From Roseiarcus sp963737365 (GTDB taxonomy: Bacteria; Pseudomonadota; Alphaproteobacteria; Rhizobiales; Beijerinckiaceae), in NCBI GenBank assembly GCA_963737365.1, contig CAVTSD010000007.1, positions 682,001-746,000 on the forward strand: DNA of 64,000 nucleotides, read 5' to 3'. Of this stretch, positions 42,129 to 50,377 are shown piece by piece. Made by a program: the position numbers and the translations under genes. The notes beneath the pieces are model-generated. The model was not told where the DNA came from and ran no database searches. It saw nothing but the letters and a program-made list of their open reading frames with translations. Numbering within the stretch: the stretch's first letter is position 1; each line of letters begins with the position of its first letter.

Positions 42129-42202
42129 CGCCAATAAACGCCCCTAGACGCCAATAAACGCGTGTAAACGCTAGCTAATTTGCTTGCATTTACTAGCGTT
42201 TA
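42129..42202. repeat. Helically phased TAAACGC repeat cluster
   Basis: CGCCAATAAACGC occurs twice exactly, at 42129-42141 and 42149-42161. TAAACGC is present at 42135, 42155 and 42165, spaced 20 and 10 bp, and once inverted at 42196-42202. The outer pair TAAACGCTAG (42165-42174) and CTAGCGTTTA (42193-42202) makes a 10-bp inverted repeat with 18 bp between. Spacing in multiples of 10 places all sites on one DNA face, as with iterons or multi-site operators. No replication or recombinase gene is nearby. Confidence 0.6.
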
Positions 42203-42481
42203 TTTTTTCGAATCGAGCTTTTTCAATGACTTGTGGCCGTTTGGAGTAAAAAAATTTCCCCCTATCCTTTCCAGGTTGTATGCGGGCCATTCGAGCCAGC
42301 TCCGCGCGCCAAGAATCGCAACGAATTTGGCGCCCGTTGTCTCGCATCGCTCTGCGCCATTGAGTTCGCTATAGCCGACGATCATAGTCTTCATTTTGGC
42401 TTTCCGCAAGAAAATGCTGAATCGTACAGTGTTCGCTATCGGCGGGGCGAGGGTTCTGTTTTTTGTCATGCGGCGCTGGAC

Positions 42482-42594
42482 CCGGCCATCCACGAGGACA
42501 CATCCTCCTCGCCAAAAGCCTCTAAACCGACCGAAGTCTCAGCGGGAGAGAGATTGTGGCGGCACCCGCGTGGATGGCCGGCACAAAGCCGGCC
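42482..42594. repeat. Inverted-repeat palindromic element (MITE/REP-like)
   Basis: CCGGCCATCCACG (42482-42494) is the exact complement of CGTGGATGGCCGG (42569-42581), enclosing 74 bp. The right arm is itself the start of a hairpin, GGCCGGC-ACAAA-GCCGGCC (42576-42594). The sequence resembles the 'GGATGGCCGG...CCGGCCATGACG' intergenic palindromes that are frequent in Rhizobiales genomes. It is most likely a dispersed repeat; copy number needs the whole genome. Confidence 0.55.
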
Positions 42595-42665
42595 ATGACG
42601 GCATTCGCCACTCACACCGGGACACACAGCGAACGTCATAAGCGTCGGCAAGTCTACGGAAATCG

Positions 42666-42685
42666 AACCCCCAAAATCAGGGGTT
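42666..42685. terminator. Small hairpin downstream of the M20 hydrolase operon
   Basis: AACCCC (42666-42671) and GGGGTT (42680-42685) form a 6-bp stem with an 8-nt loop, followed on the plus strand by TT. It lies about 145 bp beyond the stop of the leftward hydantoinase operon and could end that transcript, but on that strand the U-tract is poor. Weak evidence. Confidence 0.3.
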
Positions 42686-42830
42686 TTCGCAACGAAAAGC
42701 GACGTGCTAAGAAACCTCAAATCGGGTCAGCCGCGCTGAAACGTCGCCCTGCCACGGCCACGAAGGCGGCGCCAAGCCTAGCCTAGCCATCAAAGGCAAA
42801 GCCGCTGAGCGTTGCTTCGGGCGGTAGCGG

Positions 42831-44060
42831 TCAGGCGCTTTGACCTGCAATCTCTTCCGCCGCGTCAGCGAGAACCTGGCAGCCGAGCACGATATCGGCT
42901 TCGCTCGTATCCTCCGTCCAATGGTGGCTGACCCCTTTGATGCTGGGCACGAACACCATGCCCGCCGGAAGCTTCCGCGCCAGGATCTGCGCATCGTGCC
43001 CGGCGGCGCTCGGCATCGCGATGAATGCGCCCGGCGCGTGCTTTTGCGCCGCGCGGCTCAAGGCGTCCTGAAACGCCTGCGCCATGAGCACGGGGCTCAC
43101 TGTCCACAGGGTCTCCATTCTGACCGCGCAGGGGCCCGCGGAGTTGGCTTCGCCGACGAGGCCGACGAGCAAGTCCTCGAAGCGCTGCAATTGCGCGGTC
43201 TCGAGGTCGCGCACCTGGAACGTCATCTCGGCGCGTCCTGGAACGATGCTCGGTTGGCCAGGCTCGAGCTCAATCGCGCCTGTGGTCCAGACGCTGCGGG
43301 GTCCGGCGACTTTCGGGAACCGCTCCGCGATCGCCGCCGACATTTTGACGAGCGCGACGCCCGCGTCCTTGCGCGTAACCATGCGTGTCGTGCCCGCGTG
43401 GTTGGCCTCGCCGATGAAGACGATGCGATACTGACGGATGCCGACAATGCCGGTGACCACGCCAAGACGCAGTCCCGCCTCGTCGAGCGTGTCGCCCTGT
43501 TCGATGTGCGCCTCGAGATAGCCGAGATAATCCGAGGCCACGATCGTCTCGCGCCTGCGGTCCGCGAGGCCTGCGTTCGTCAACGCCTCGCGAAGAGGCG
43601 TTCCCGTGTTGCGGTCGCGCGCCTTGTCGATCTCCTCGTCGGTGACGTCGCCAATGAACGAGCGGCTGCCAAGAAAAGAACCGAAATGCCCTTCCTCGTC
43701 GGCCCATGAGGCGACGTCGATGGGGGCGCCGGCAGTGCTCGGGTCTTCGCGGAAGGCGCGCGCGACTTCGAGCCCGTACATGACGCCAAGCGCCCCGTCG
43801 AGCCAGCCCGCATGGTTCTGGGATTCGGTGTGCGAACCGAGCAAAAGCTTCGGGCCTATCGCGCGCGACCTGCCGAAGACATTCCCGATTCCATCGATCG
43901 ACGCATCAAGGCCTGCCTCGGCGAAACGCGCGGCGAGCCAGCGGCGCGCTTCGATGTCTTGCGGCGAAAACGTCGGCCGGTGCACGCCGCTCTTGTACGC
44001 GCCGAACTCGGACAAGCGGCGGAGGTCGGCGAGCAGTCGTGCGCCGTTGATATGAGGCAT
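42831..44060 (-). CDS. M20 Zn-dependent N-carbamoyl amino acid/allantoate amidohydrolase
   Basis: A 409-aa metallohydrolase of the HyuC/AllC/AmaB type, removing carbamoyl or ureido groups from N-carbamoyl amino acids or allantoate. Metal-site motifs are LLGSHTESQNHAGWLDGALG, the ADEEGHFGSFLGSRSF block, EAHIEQGDTLDEAG and ending AGHDAQILARKLPAGM. The ATG at 44060 gives the family N-terminus PHINGARLLADLRRL; the frame is open further upstream but crosses the oxidoreductase gene end. It is the last gene of the leftward operon HyuA-HyuB-MDR-M20. With HyuA/HyuB it fits hydantoin to amino acid conversion; with PuuE and AllA it fits allantoate hydrolysis. Both remain open. Confidence 0.9.
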   Translation of the reverse strand: MPHINGARLLADLRRLSEFGAYKSGVHRPTFSPQDIEARRWLAARFAEAGLDASIDGIGNVFGRSRAIGPKLLLGSHTESQNHAGWLDGALGVMYGLEVARAFREDPSTAGAPIDVASWADEEGHFGSFLGSRSFIGDVTDEEIDKARDRNTGTPLREALTNAGLADRRRETIVASDYLGYLEAHIEQGDTLDEAGLRLGVVTGIVGIRQYRIVFIGEANHAGTTRMVTRKDAGVALVKMSAAIAERFPKVAGPRSVWTTGAIELEPGQPSIVPGRAEMTFQVRDLETAQLQRFEDLLVGLVGEANSAGPCAVRMETLWTVSPVLMAQAFQDALSRAAQKHAPGAFIAMPSAAGHDAQILARKLPAGMVFVPSIKGVSHHWTEDTSEADIVLGCQVLADAAEEIAGQSA

Positions 44061-44070
44061 TGGCGCTGGC

Positions 44071-45054
44071 TCAACTCGGGTTGACGGCGAGGATGAGCTT
44101 GCCCGCGACCTGGCGTGAGGCCAGGCGTTGCAGCATGGCGCCCGCTTCGGCGAAGGGAAATGTCTCTTCAAGCGGGACTTTCAGGGTGCCATCCATGATG
44201 CCCCCCACCACCGCGTCGATCGACTGGCGCCAGGCTGCGGAAGAGAAATCGGCGTGCCCGAGATGGAAGCGAGTGAAGGTCAGCGATTTCGTCACCAGCC
44301 GCTCCCAGAGATTTGGAAACGGCCGGCCCTCCGCCTCGCCGAAGCTCACGACGTGGCCAAGCTTGCGGACAGTCGAGAAACTGCGGTCGAGGATGCTGGC
44401 GCCGGTTGAATCGAGCACCTTGTCGACGCCCTTGCCTTCAGTGAAATTCATCACGGCTTCGACGAAATCCTCATCGTCCCGGTTGACGACTTTGGTCGCG
44501 CCGTAGTCGAGCGCGCGCGCTTCCTTGCCCTTCGTGCCTACCGTGCCGATGACGGTCGCGCCGCTGCGCACGGCGAGTTGCGTTGCGAACAGGCCGACGC
44601 CGCCGCCGATGGCGTGAATCAGAATGACGTGGCCCGGCTTGGTCACGCTGACGTTGTGGAGCAAATGCCACGCCGTGAGCCCCTGGATGGGAAACGCCGC
44701 CGCAATGTCGAGCGCCATGCCCTCCGGGATCGGGATCAGTCGTTCGACGCGGGCCACGCACTGATCGGCGAAGCCGCCCGCGTCCTCAAGAAAGGCCGCG
44801 ACGCGGTCGCCGACTTTGAAGCCGACGACGCCCGGTCCGAGCCCTGCGATCCGCCCTGAAACCTCAAGGCCGCCGATGATCGGATAGCCTTTCGGATGAG
44901 GGTAGGTTCCGCTTGCGATCATCGTGTCGGCGAAATTGCAGCCGCAATAGGCGACGTCGATCAGCGCCTCCCCTGGACCGGGCGCCGGCGACGGCGCTTC
45001 GCCGATTCTTAAGTTGTTTGTCGCCGCTGGGGCGTCGATGATGACCGCGCGCAA
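44071..45054 (-). CDS. Zinc-less MDR NADPH:quinone oxidoreductase-like protein
   Basis: A 327-aa medium-chain dehydrogenase without the zinc ligands, of the quinone oxidoreductase/Qor branch. Landmarks: YCGCNFADTMIASGTYP, KVGDRVAAFLEDAGGFADQ, the Rossmann loop IHAIGGGVGLFATQLA and SFGEAEGRPFPNLWERL. The TTG start at 45054, following AGGGACGG, gives the family start MRAVIIDAPA. Located between hyuB (15 bp upstream) and the M20 hydrolase (10 bp downstream), so cotranscribed. Its role in the hydantoin pathway is unclear; reduction of a pathway-derived enone or quinone is possible. Confidence 0.88.
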   Translation of the reverse strand: MRAVIIDAPAATNNLRIGEAPSPAPGPGEALIDVAYCGCNFADTMIASGTYPHPKGYPIIGGLEVSGRIAGLGPGVVGFKVGDRVAAFLEDAGGFADQCVARVERLIPIPEGMALDIAAAFPIQGLTAWHLLHNVSVTKPGHVILIHAIGGGVGLFATQLAVRSGATVIGTVGTKGKEARALDYGATKVVNRDDEDFVEAVMNFTEGKGVDKVLDSTGASILDRSFSTVRKLGHVVSFGEAEGRPFPNLWERLVTKSLTFTRFHLGHADFSSAAWRQSIDAVVGGIMDGTLKVPLEETFPFAEAGAMLQRLASRQVAGKLILAVNPS

Positions 45055-45069
45055 GGAAGCCGTCCCTCG

Positions 45070-46875
45070 CTATTTCGCCACGGCCGCGCTCGCCCGAAGC
45101 GCGCCGGTCGCAGCCGTATCCAACCCCTTGCCTCTGATGACGACGCCGTAGTCCGCTTTTGCCTGCTCCGCTGAAATATAGCCGTCGAGCATGTCGCTCA
45201 GCACAGCCTCCGGATCCCGTTCGAACGGATCGCCGTAGCCGCCGCCATTCGGTCCGGTCGCGACCAGCCGATCGCCGAGGCCCGCGGCGCGATAGGGAAC
45301 CTTGGAGGGGAGGCTCGTTTCGTCGCCCGCGGCGGGGCGCAGCGACAAGGAAGCGGTCGAACCGTCCTCTCCACCATCGAACCCCCAGGGGCGATATTTG
45401 TGTCCCTCGCCTTCGACCGAGAAGGCTCCGTCAGAGAGAAAGGCGAATTCTCGGACGGAGCCGATGCCGCCTCGCCATCTGCCCTTTGCTGGAGCACGAT
45501 CACGCAGCTCGTAGCGGTTGACGCGAAGCGGGAGGTGCGACTCGATGTCCTCTATCGGGTTGTTTCGGGTGTTGGCGTAAAGCGTGTCGACGGCATCCAT
45601 GCCGTCGATGCCTTGCCGTCCGCCGTAGCTTCCTTCGAGAATCTCCATCTGCACCCAGTGGCGGCCCTCGTGAAGGCCAGTGAAGGCGACACAGCGGAGG
45701 TTGCCAATGCCAGCGCTCACCTGTCCGGGAACGCACTGGGCGAGCGCCTTCATGACCGTGTCGGCCAGCGCATTGCCGGGACAGAAGCGCGCTATGACGG
45801 GCGCGGGGAAATCGGGGTTCGCGAGCGTTCCCTTCGGCGCGACGATATGGATCGGGCGCGTCAACCCCATGTTCTGCGGCACGTTCCCGTAGACGACGCT
45901 GTCGAGAAGAATGGACCGGAGCGTCAGCCAGATGGCGCAGTCAACCGTGCCTTCGAGCGGCATGTTGATCGGCCGATCGTCGACCTGGGGCGCGGTGCCT
46001 GTCAGGTCGACTGTCATCTCGTCGCCGCGCACTTTCAGCGTCGCCTTGATTTTGAGATCGCGGCGTTTCGCCTCCGGGTCGTCAAGGAAACCGTCGATCG
46101 TTGTCTCGGCCGCATAGTCGCCATCCGGCAGCGCGCGGATCGCGGTGCGCATCAGGCGCTCGGAATAATCCATGAGATCCTGATAGGCCAGCATTAGTGT
46201 GTTGAGTCCATACTGCGTCACCAGCGCGAGAAAGCGTTCCGCGCCGATCTCCGCGGCTTTGATCTGCGCCTCCATGTCGCCGACCACGAGATCGGACGCC
46301 CGGATGTTGTCGCGCAATAGCTGCCAGACGGCCTGATTTGAGCGCCCTTCGTCGACGATCTTGATCGCCTTGAACTGCAGCCCTTCCGCGTACGTGTCCA
46401 CAGCGCTGACGATGCCCGCGCTGCCTGGAGTTGAGGCGCCGATGTCCAGATGATGAGCAGTGGTGACAGAAAAGCCGATCAATTGATCGTCAAGAAAAAC
46501 CGGCACGCAGAAGGCGACGTCGGGCCCATGCGACGCCCCACCGTAAGGGTCGTTGTGCATGATGACGTCGCCGGGGCGGATCGATTCGCCGCGTCTGTTG
46601 AGCTCCTTTCGGATCCCGCGGATGTAGCCGGGAATTGGACCCGATTGGAGCGGAGTGCTCATCTTGCACTCGCAAAGCTGGCCTCCCTCGGGGTCAGTGA
46701 GCGCGGCGCCGAAATCCTCGGACTCGCGGATAATGCTGGAATAGGCCATCCGCATGAGCTTGTGGCCCATCTCGATCGCAATGTTCTCGAGCGCGCCGTG
46801 GATGACCGCGGCCGTCACCGGATCGACGCGGGTTGCAGTCGGGGCCTCGGAAGCGGCCGCTGCGTGAACCGTCAT
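45070..46875 (-). CDS. hyuB: Hydantoinase B/oxoprolinase subunit
   Basis: A 601-aa partner of HyuA for ATP-dependent hydantoin or oxoproline ring opening (N-methylhydantoinase B type). The family landmarks are MRMAYSSIIRESEDFGAALT near residue 42, PGDVIMHNDPYGGASHGPDV, VTTAHHLDIGASTPGS and YTGPRGGN-like NARNNPIEDIESHLPLR toward the C-terminus. The ATG at 46875 overlaps the hyuA stop (ATGA) behind GGAGGACGGC, showing coupled translation. Followed by the MDR oxidoreductase gene. It may instead serve a related carboxylase (acetone/acetophenone type), which uses the same fold, but the M20 hydrolase and puuE nearby favour hydantoin/ureide chemistry. Confidence 0.9.
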   Translation of the reverse strand: MTVHAAAASEAPTATRVDPVTAAVIHGALENIAIEMGHKLMRMAYSSIIRESEDFGAALTDPEGGQLCECKMSTPLQSGPIPGYIRGIRKELNRRGESIRPGDVIMHNDPYGGASHGPDVAFCVPVFLDDQLIGFSVTTAHHLDIGASTPGSAGIVSAVDTYAEGLQFKAIKIVDEGRSNQAVWQLLRDNIRASDLVVGDMEAQIKAAEIGAERFLALVTQYGLNTLMLAYQDLMDYSERLMRTAIRALPDGDYAAETTIDGFLDDPEAKRRDLKIKATLKVRGDEMTVDLTGTAPQVDDRPINMPLEGTVDCAIWLTLRSILLDSVVYGNVPQNMGLTRPIHIVAPKGTLANPDFPAPVIARFCPGNALADTVMKALAQCVPGQVSAGIGNLRCVAFTGLHEGRHWVQMEILEGSYGGRQGIDGMDAVDTLYANTRNNPIEDIESHLPLRVNRYELRDRAPAKGRWRGGIGSVREFAFLSDGAFSVEGEGHKYRPWGFDGGEDGSTASLSLRPAAGDETSLPSKVPYRAAGLGDRLVATGPNGGGYGDPFERDPEAVLSDMLDGYISAEQAKADYGVVIRGKGLDTAATGALRASAAVAK

Positions 46876-48950
46876 TGCCGTCCTCCGAGTGTGATGATGA
46901 TGTTGCCGGCCCAGTCGACGCGAGCGGCGGCGCCGGGGGGAACGAGAGTGGTGCTGTCAGTTTGCAGGATGACAGCGGGCCCCGGAAAGCTCTCTTCCAA
47001 CGGGAGGTCGCTCCGGCGATAAAACGGCGTATCGAAGCTCTCAAGTTTGCCGTGAACCCGAAACAAGCAAGGGCTTACGCGCGCCTTCGCCTTTTCGAGA
47101 GACCCGCCTTTCGGCGCCTTCATTGCGCGCAGCTTCGGGACTCGCCCGACGCCGCTCACCCGAACGTTCACGATCTCGATCGGGCTCGCCTCGAAAGCGC
47201 GCCCATATTCGGCGGCATGCGCAGCGTGAAAAGCCGTCCACGCCTCAGGAAGAGTTTTGTCGGTGATCTCGCCATCCGGCAGAGGAATGCGCAGCTCGTA
47301 ACCTTGCCCGACATAACGAAGGTCGCCTGCCCGCGAGAAGGTAACGTCAGAAAGTGGAATGTCGTCGGCCGCAAACCGCGTGGTGAGGGCCGTTTGCATT
47401 TCAGAGAAGCTCTTGTTGAGTTTCTTGAGGTCGACCGCGCCGCTGACCTGAAATTCCGTCTGGATGGCGTCATATTTAAAATCCGTCGTGAGCAGCCCCA
47501 TGGCGGAGGTGATGCCGGGGTAGGGCGGCGCGATCACCTCGGGAATGCTGAGGATGGCGGCGACCTCGGCGCCCTGCAACGGCCCTGCGCCCCCAAAGGC
47601 CACGAGCGAGAAGCCGCGCGGATCGATGCCCTTCTGGATTGTGCGGGAGCGGATGGCGTTCGCCATGTTGGCGTTGATGACGGTGATGATTTCCTCCGCC
47701 GCCTCGTTGACGCCAAGTCCCAGCTTGGCCGCAAGTCCGCTCACGGCTCGCCGCGCCGCTTCTGCGTCGAGCTTCATGCCGCCGCCAAGGAAATCCTCCG
47801 CATCGAGCCGACCCAGAACGAGATTGGCGTCGGTCACGGTTGGCTCGACGCCCCCCATCCCATAAGCGGCAGGTCCAGGAACGGCGCCGGCGCTGCGTGG
47901 CCCAACCCGAAAGGCTCCGCCGTGATCAATATAAGCGATCGAGCCGCCGCCCGCGCCGATGGTGTGGATATCGATCATGGGGGTGAGCAGCGGAAAACCG
48001 GCGATCGAGGTTGAACGGGCGTCGGTCTCCGCGAGGCTTCCATCGACGATGATGCCGATGTCGGCGCTTGTGCCGCCGATGTCGAAGGTGATCAACTTCC
48101 GCCGCTCCGCCAGGGCGCCGATCCACGCCCCCGCAAGCACCCCAGCCGCCAATCCCGAGAGCAGCGTCAGCGTCGGTTTCTCCGACACCATGTTTGCGGT
48201 CGCGACGCCGCCGTTCGAGGCCATGATCCTGAGATCCGCAGTCAGGCCCATGCTCTTTAGCGAGCGATCCAAGCGGCTGATGTACATCCGAACCTTGGGT
48301 CCGATAAAGGCAGCCAATGCCGCGGTCGTGAAACGTTCGAATTCGCGGAATTGCGGGGAAACGAAAGAAGACGTTGTAATAAACGCCTCTGGAAGAATGT
48401 CGGCGACGATCGCCTTGGCGCGGTCCTCATGCGCGGGGTTGAGGTAGGAGAAAAGAAAGCAGATGGCGACGGATTCCACGCCAGCGTCGCGAAGGGCGAG
48501 CGCTGCGTTGCGCACGCCCTCCTCATCCAAAGCTTCGAGCTCCTCTCCATGCGGCGGCGCGAGACGTCCGCGAACCACTTGACGATTGCGACGCTTGATC
48601 AGCGGCCGATTCTGCCAAGGCAGTTCTTGTCGGATTGAATAATGCTCGACCCGCTGATGACGCCCGATATGCAAAATATCGCGGAAGCCTTCGTTGGTGA
48701 TCATGCCCGCGTTGGCCCCTTTGTCCTCGAGGACGGCGTTGGTCGCGGTTGTCGTCGCATGGAAGACAAGGTCAATCTCGTCGGGCTTGCGCTGAGCCAT
48801 CGCGAGAAGGCCCTCGATGCCTTTCATGACGCCGTCCGAGGGATCATGCGGCGTGGTCGGAACCTTATGAATCGCCATCGCGCCGGTATCGAGGTCGGAG
48901 AAAATGAGATCCGTGAACGTGCCGCCGACATCGACGCCGATGACTTTCAT
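46872..48950 (-). CDS. hyuA: Hydantoinase A/oxoprolinase subunit
   Basis: A 692-aa ATPase subunit of ATP-dependent hydantoinase (N-methylhydantoinase A). The N-terminal phosphate-binding motif is GVDVGGTFTDLIF; LFHATTTATNAVLEDKGAN, TFDIGGTSADIGIIVDG and IGAGGGSIAYIDHGGAFRVG are the usual hydantoinase A blocks, and SLVAFGGAGPLQG the C-terminal one. Length is normal. It is the first gene of the leftward four-gene operon and is divergent from the ABC importer (320 bp apart). The substrate (hydantoin, N-methylhydantoin or a ureide) cannot be read from sequence. Confidence 0.92.
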   Translation of the reverse strand: MKVIGVDVGGTFTDLIFSDLDTGAMAIHKVPTTPHDPSDGVMKGIEGLLAMAQRKPDEIDLVFHATTTATNAVLEDKGANAGMITNEGFRDILHIGRHQRVEHYSIRQELPWQNRPLIKRRNRQVVRGRLAPPHGEELEALDEEGVRNAALALRDAGVESVAICFLFSYLNPAHEDRAKAIVADILPEAFITTSSFVSPQFREFERFTTAALAAFIGPKVRMYISRLDRSLKSMGLTADLRIMASNGGVATANMVSEKPTLTLLSGLAAGVLAGAWIGALAERRKLITFDIGGTSADIGIIVDGSLAETDARSTSIAGFPLLTPMIDIHTIGAGGGSIAYIDHGGAFRVGPRSAGAVPGPAAYGMGGVEPTVTDANLVLGRLDAEDFLGGGMKLDAEAARRAVSGLAAKLGLGVNEAAEEIITVINANMANAIRSRTIQKGIDPRGFSLVAFGGAGPLQGAEVAAILSIPEVIAPPYPGITSAMGLLTTDFKYDAIQTEFQVSGAVDLKKLNKSFSEMQTALTTRFAADDIPLSDVTFSRAGDLRYVGQGYELRIPLPDGEITDKTLPEAWTAFHAAHAAEYGRAFEASPIEIVNVRVSGVGRVPKLRAMKAPKGGSLEKAKARVSPCLFRVHGKLESFDTPFYRRSDLPLEESFPGPAVILQTDSTTLVPPGAAARVDWAGNIIITLGGRQ

Positions 48951-49270
48951 AGGTTGCGAACTCCGGGCGCAAAGATGATCATGTCCGCGAACTTACCTAT
49001 CGCCGAAAACGGAATTGGCGCGACCGCGCCGAGCATCGTTGCGCAGCGGATCACAAGTCGATGACGTGGCAAGCGAACATTCCGACTTCGCCTTGCAAAA
49101 GGCTTGCCGTCGCCGGCTACGAGATGCAAGTTTGCGCAATGCGGAAGCTTCTAATCAAGCGGGCGGCGGCGCCCCTCCCGGCATGAGCCTTGCTTTGTCC
49201 GCGAGCTTGCGGGGTTTCGCCATTGCGATCGCCCGTTCTCGAGCTGCTTCTGCGACGGAGACTTGAATAA
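48951..49270. promoter_or_regulatory. Divergent control region between hyuA and the CUT2 importer
   Basis: A 320-bp gap between the leftward hydantoinase operon and the rightward ABC importer. It must contain both promoters. Only a good Shine-Dalgarno (GGAGA at 49257) for the binding protein could be assigned; I see no clear palindromic operator or NtrC/sigma54 promoter. No regulator gene is encoded in the locus, so control is probably from elsewhere. Confidence 0.4.
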
Positions 49271-50377
49271 ATGGCGAACCGTTCATGGGTCTGGCGCGGC
49301 GTCGCCATAACCTTGGCACTCTGCGGAGCGGCCTCGGCTTATGCGGATGATCTCTCGTATTTTGAGAAGCAAATCACGCCGTTCACGAAGAAGCCTGAGT
49401 TTGTTGCGCCCGGTCCCGCATTCGACGCGCAGGCGTGCATGAAAGGCAAGTCGATTCTGAGCATCCCCGTTTCGAGCGCCAATCCCTTCACCGCGAATAT
49501 CGAGAAGGCCATGGCCGCCGCGGCTAAAAAAGTGGGCTTCAAGTTCACGACTTGGGAGAACCAAGGGCAAAGCTCGCAATGGGTGCAGGGGATGGACACT
49601 GCAGTGAACCAGAAGGTCAGTCTTATCGACCTTCTTGCGGGAACCGACCCGCGCGTGCTCGTGCCGCAAGTGCAGGCTGCGCGAGCGGCAAATATTCCCG
49701 TGGTCGCATCGCATTACAACGGCGTCGAGCAAACGGCCGAGGTGAAAAAATATGCTGATGGAGACGTGCCGATCGACTACGCGAAAGCCGGGGCTCTCCT
49801 GGCTGACTGGGCGATCGTCAAAACAAAGGGTCACATGAATGCTCTTGTCCTGATCGCAACAGGCCCGCTTTCGACCGATTCGATGATGTCGGGCATCGAG
49901 GCGGAATTGAAACACTGCGACGACTGCAAAACGAAGGTGATGAACTTTCCAGTTGTCGACTGGGGCACCCGCATCACGCCCGGCGTGCAGGCCGCGCTGC
50001 TTGCCGATCCGACGGTCAACTACATCATCGTGATTTATGACAGCATGAGCCAGTTCGTTGTCCCCGCGGTGACGATTACCGGGTCGCAGAAGAGAGTTGG
50101 AATCGACGCCTTTAACGGCACGCCGTTCGTCATCGGGCTCGTGCAGCAGGGACAGGTGGAAATGGATATTGGCGAGAACCTCGATTGGATCGGCCACGCG
50201 ATCATCGACGCTGAAATGCGCCGCATCTGCGGCCTGCCTCTCGTCTCGGATCCCAAGATTCCCTTCTATATTTTCACCCAGGAAAACGCGAAGGACGCTG
50301 GGACGCCGCCCCAGCTCTCCCAGGGTTACGGCGACGCCTATGTGAAGGGTTACGCGGACCTGTGGAAGCTTCAGTAG
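49271..50377 (+). CDS. CUT2-type ABC importer, periplasmic substrate-binding protein
   Basis: A 368-aa periplasmic binding protein of the ribose-binding (Peripla_BP_4) type. Signal peptide WRGVAITLALCGAASAYA; the binding-domain hallmark is ILSIPVSSANPFTANIEKAM, followed by NQKVSLIDLLAGTDP and GALLADWAI. It has an unusual N-terminal extension (LSYFEKQITPFTKKPEF) relative to RbsB. The ATG at 49271 has a good Shine-Dalgarno. It starts an importer operon whose next genes encode the ATPase and permease and then PuuE and AllA, so the substrate may be allantoin or another purine ureide, not a sugar. Confidence 0.9.
   Translation: MANRSWVWRGVAITLALCGAASAYADDLSYFEKQITPFTKKPEFVAPGPAFDAQACMKGKSILSIPVSSANPFTANIEKAMAAAAKKVGFKFTTWENQGQSSQWVQGMDTAVNQKVSLIDLLAGTDPRVLVPQVQAARAANIPVVASHYNGVEQTAEVKKYADGDVPIDYAKAGALLADWAIVKTKGHMNALVLIATGPLSTDSMMSGIEAELKHCDDCKTKVMNFPVVDWGTRITPGVQAALLADPTVNYIIVIYDSMSQFVVPAVTITGSQKRVGIDAFNGTPFVIGLVQQGQVEMDIGENLDWIGHAIIDAEMRRICGLPLVSDPKIPFYIFTQENAKDAGTPPQLSQGYGDAYVKGYADLWKLQ

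Larger units (their letters stand above)
41925..42830. other. Gene-poor, repeat-bearing intergenic stretch
   Basis: About 900 bp with no convincing gene. It contains phased TAAACGC repeats (42129-42202), an AT-rich block around 42180-42260, an inverted-repeat element (42482-42594) and a small hairpin (42666-42685). A minus-strand frame at 42200-42394 could encode a 64-residue product beginning MKTMIVGYSELNGAE, without a recognisable domain; I leave it uncalled. Composition is clearly lower in GC than the surrounding genes, which suggests a recombination or insertion scar at the boundary of the accessory island. Confidence 0.55.

Noticed and set aside
42200..42493. Minus-strand 97-codon frame (possibly from MKTMIVGYS at 42394)
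   Set aside because: AT-rich and somewhat protein-like at the end, but no domain, weak Shine-Dalgarno and no context; noted only in the gap entry.
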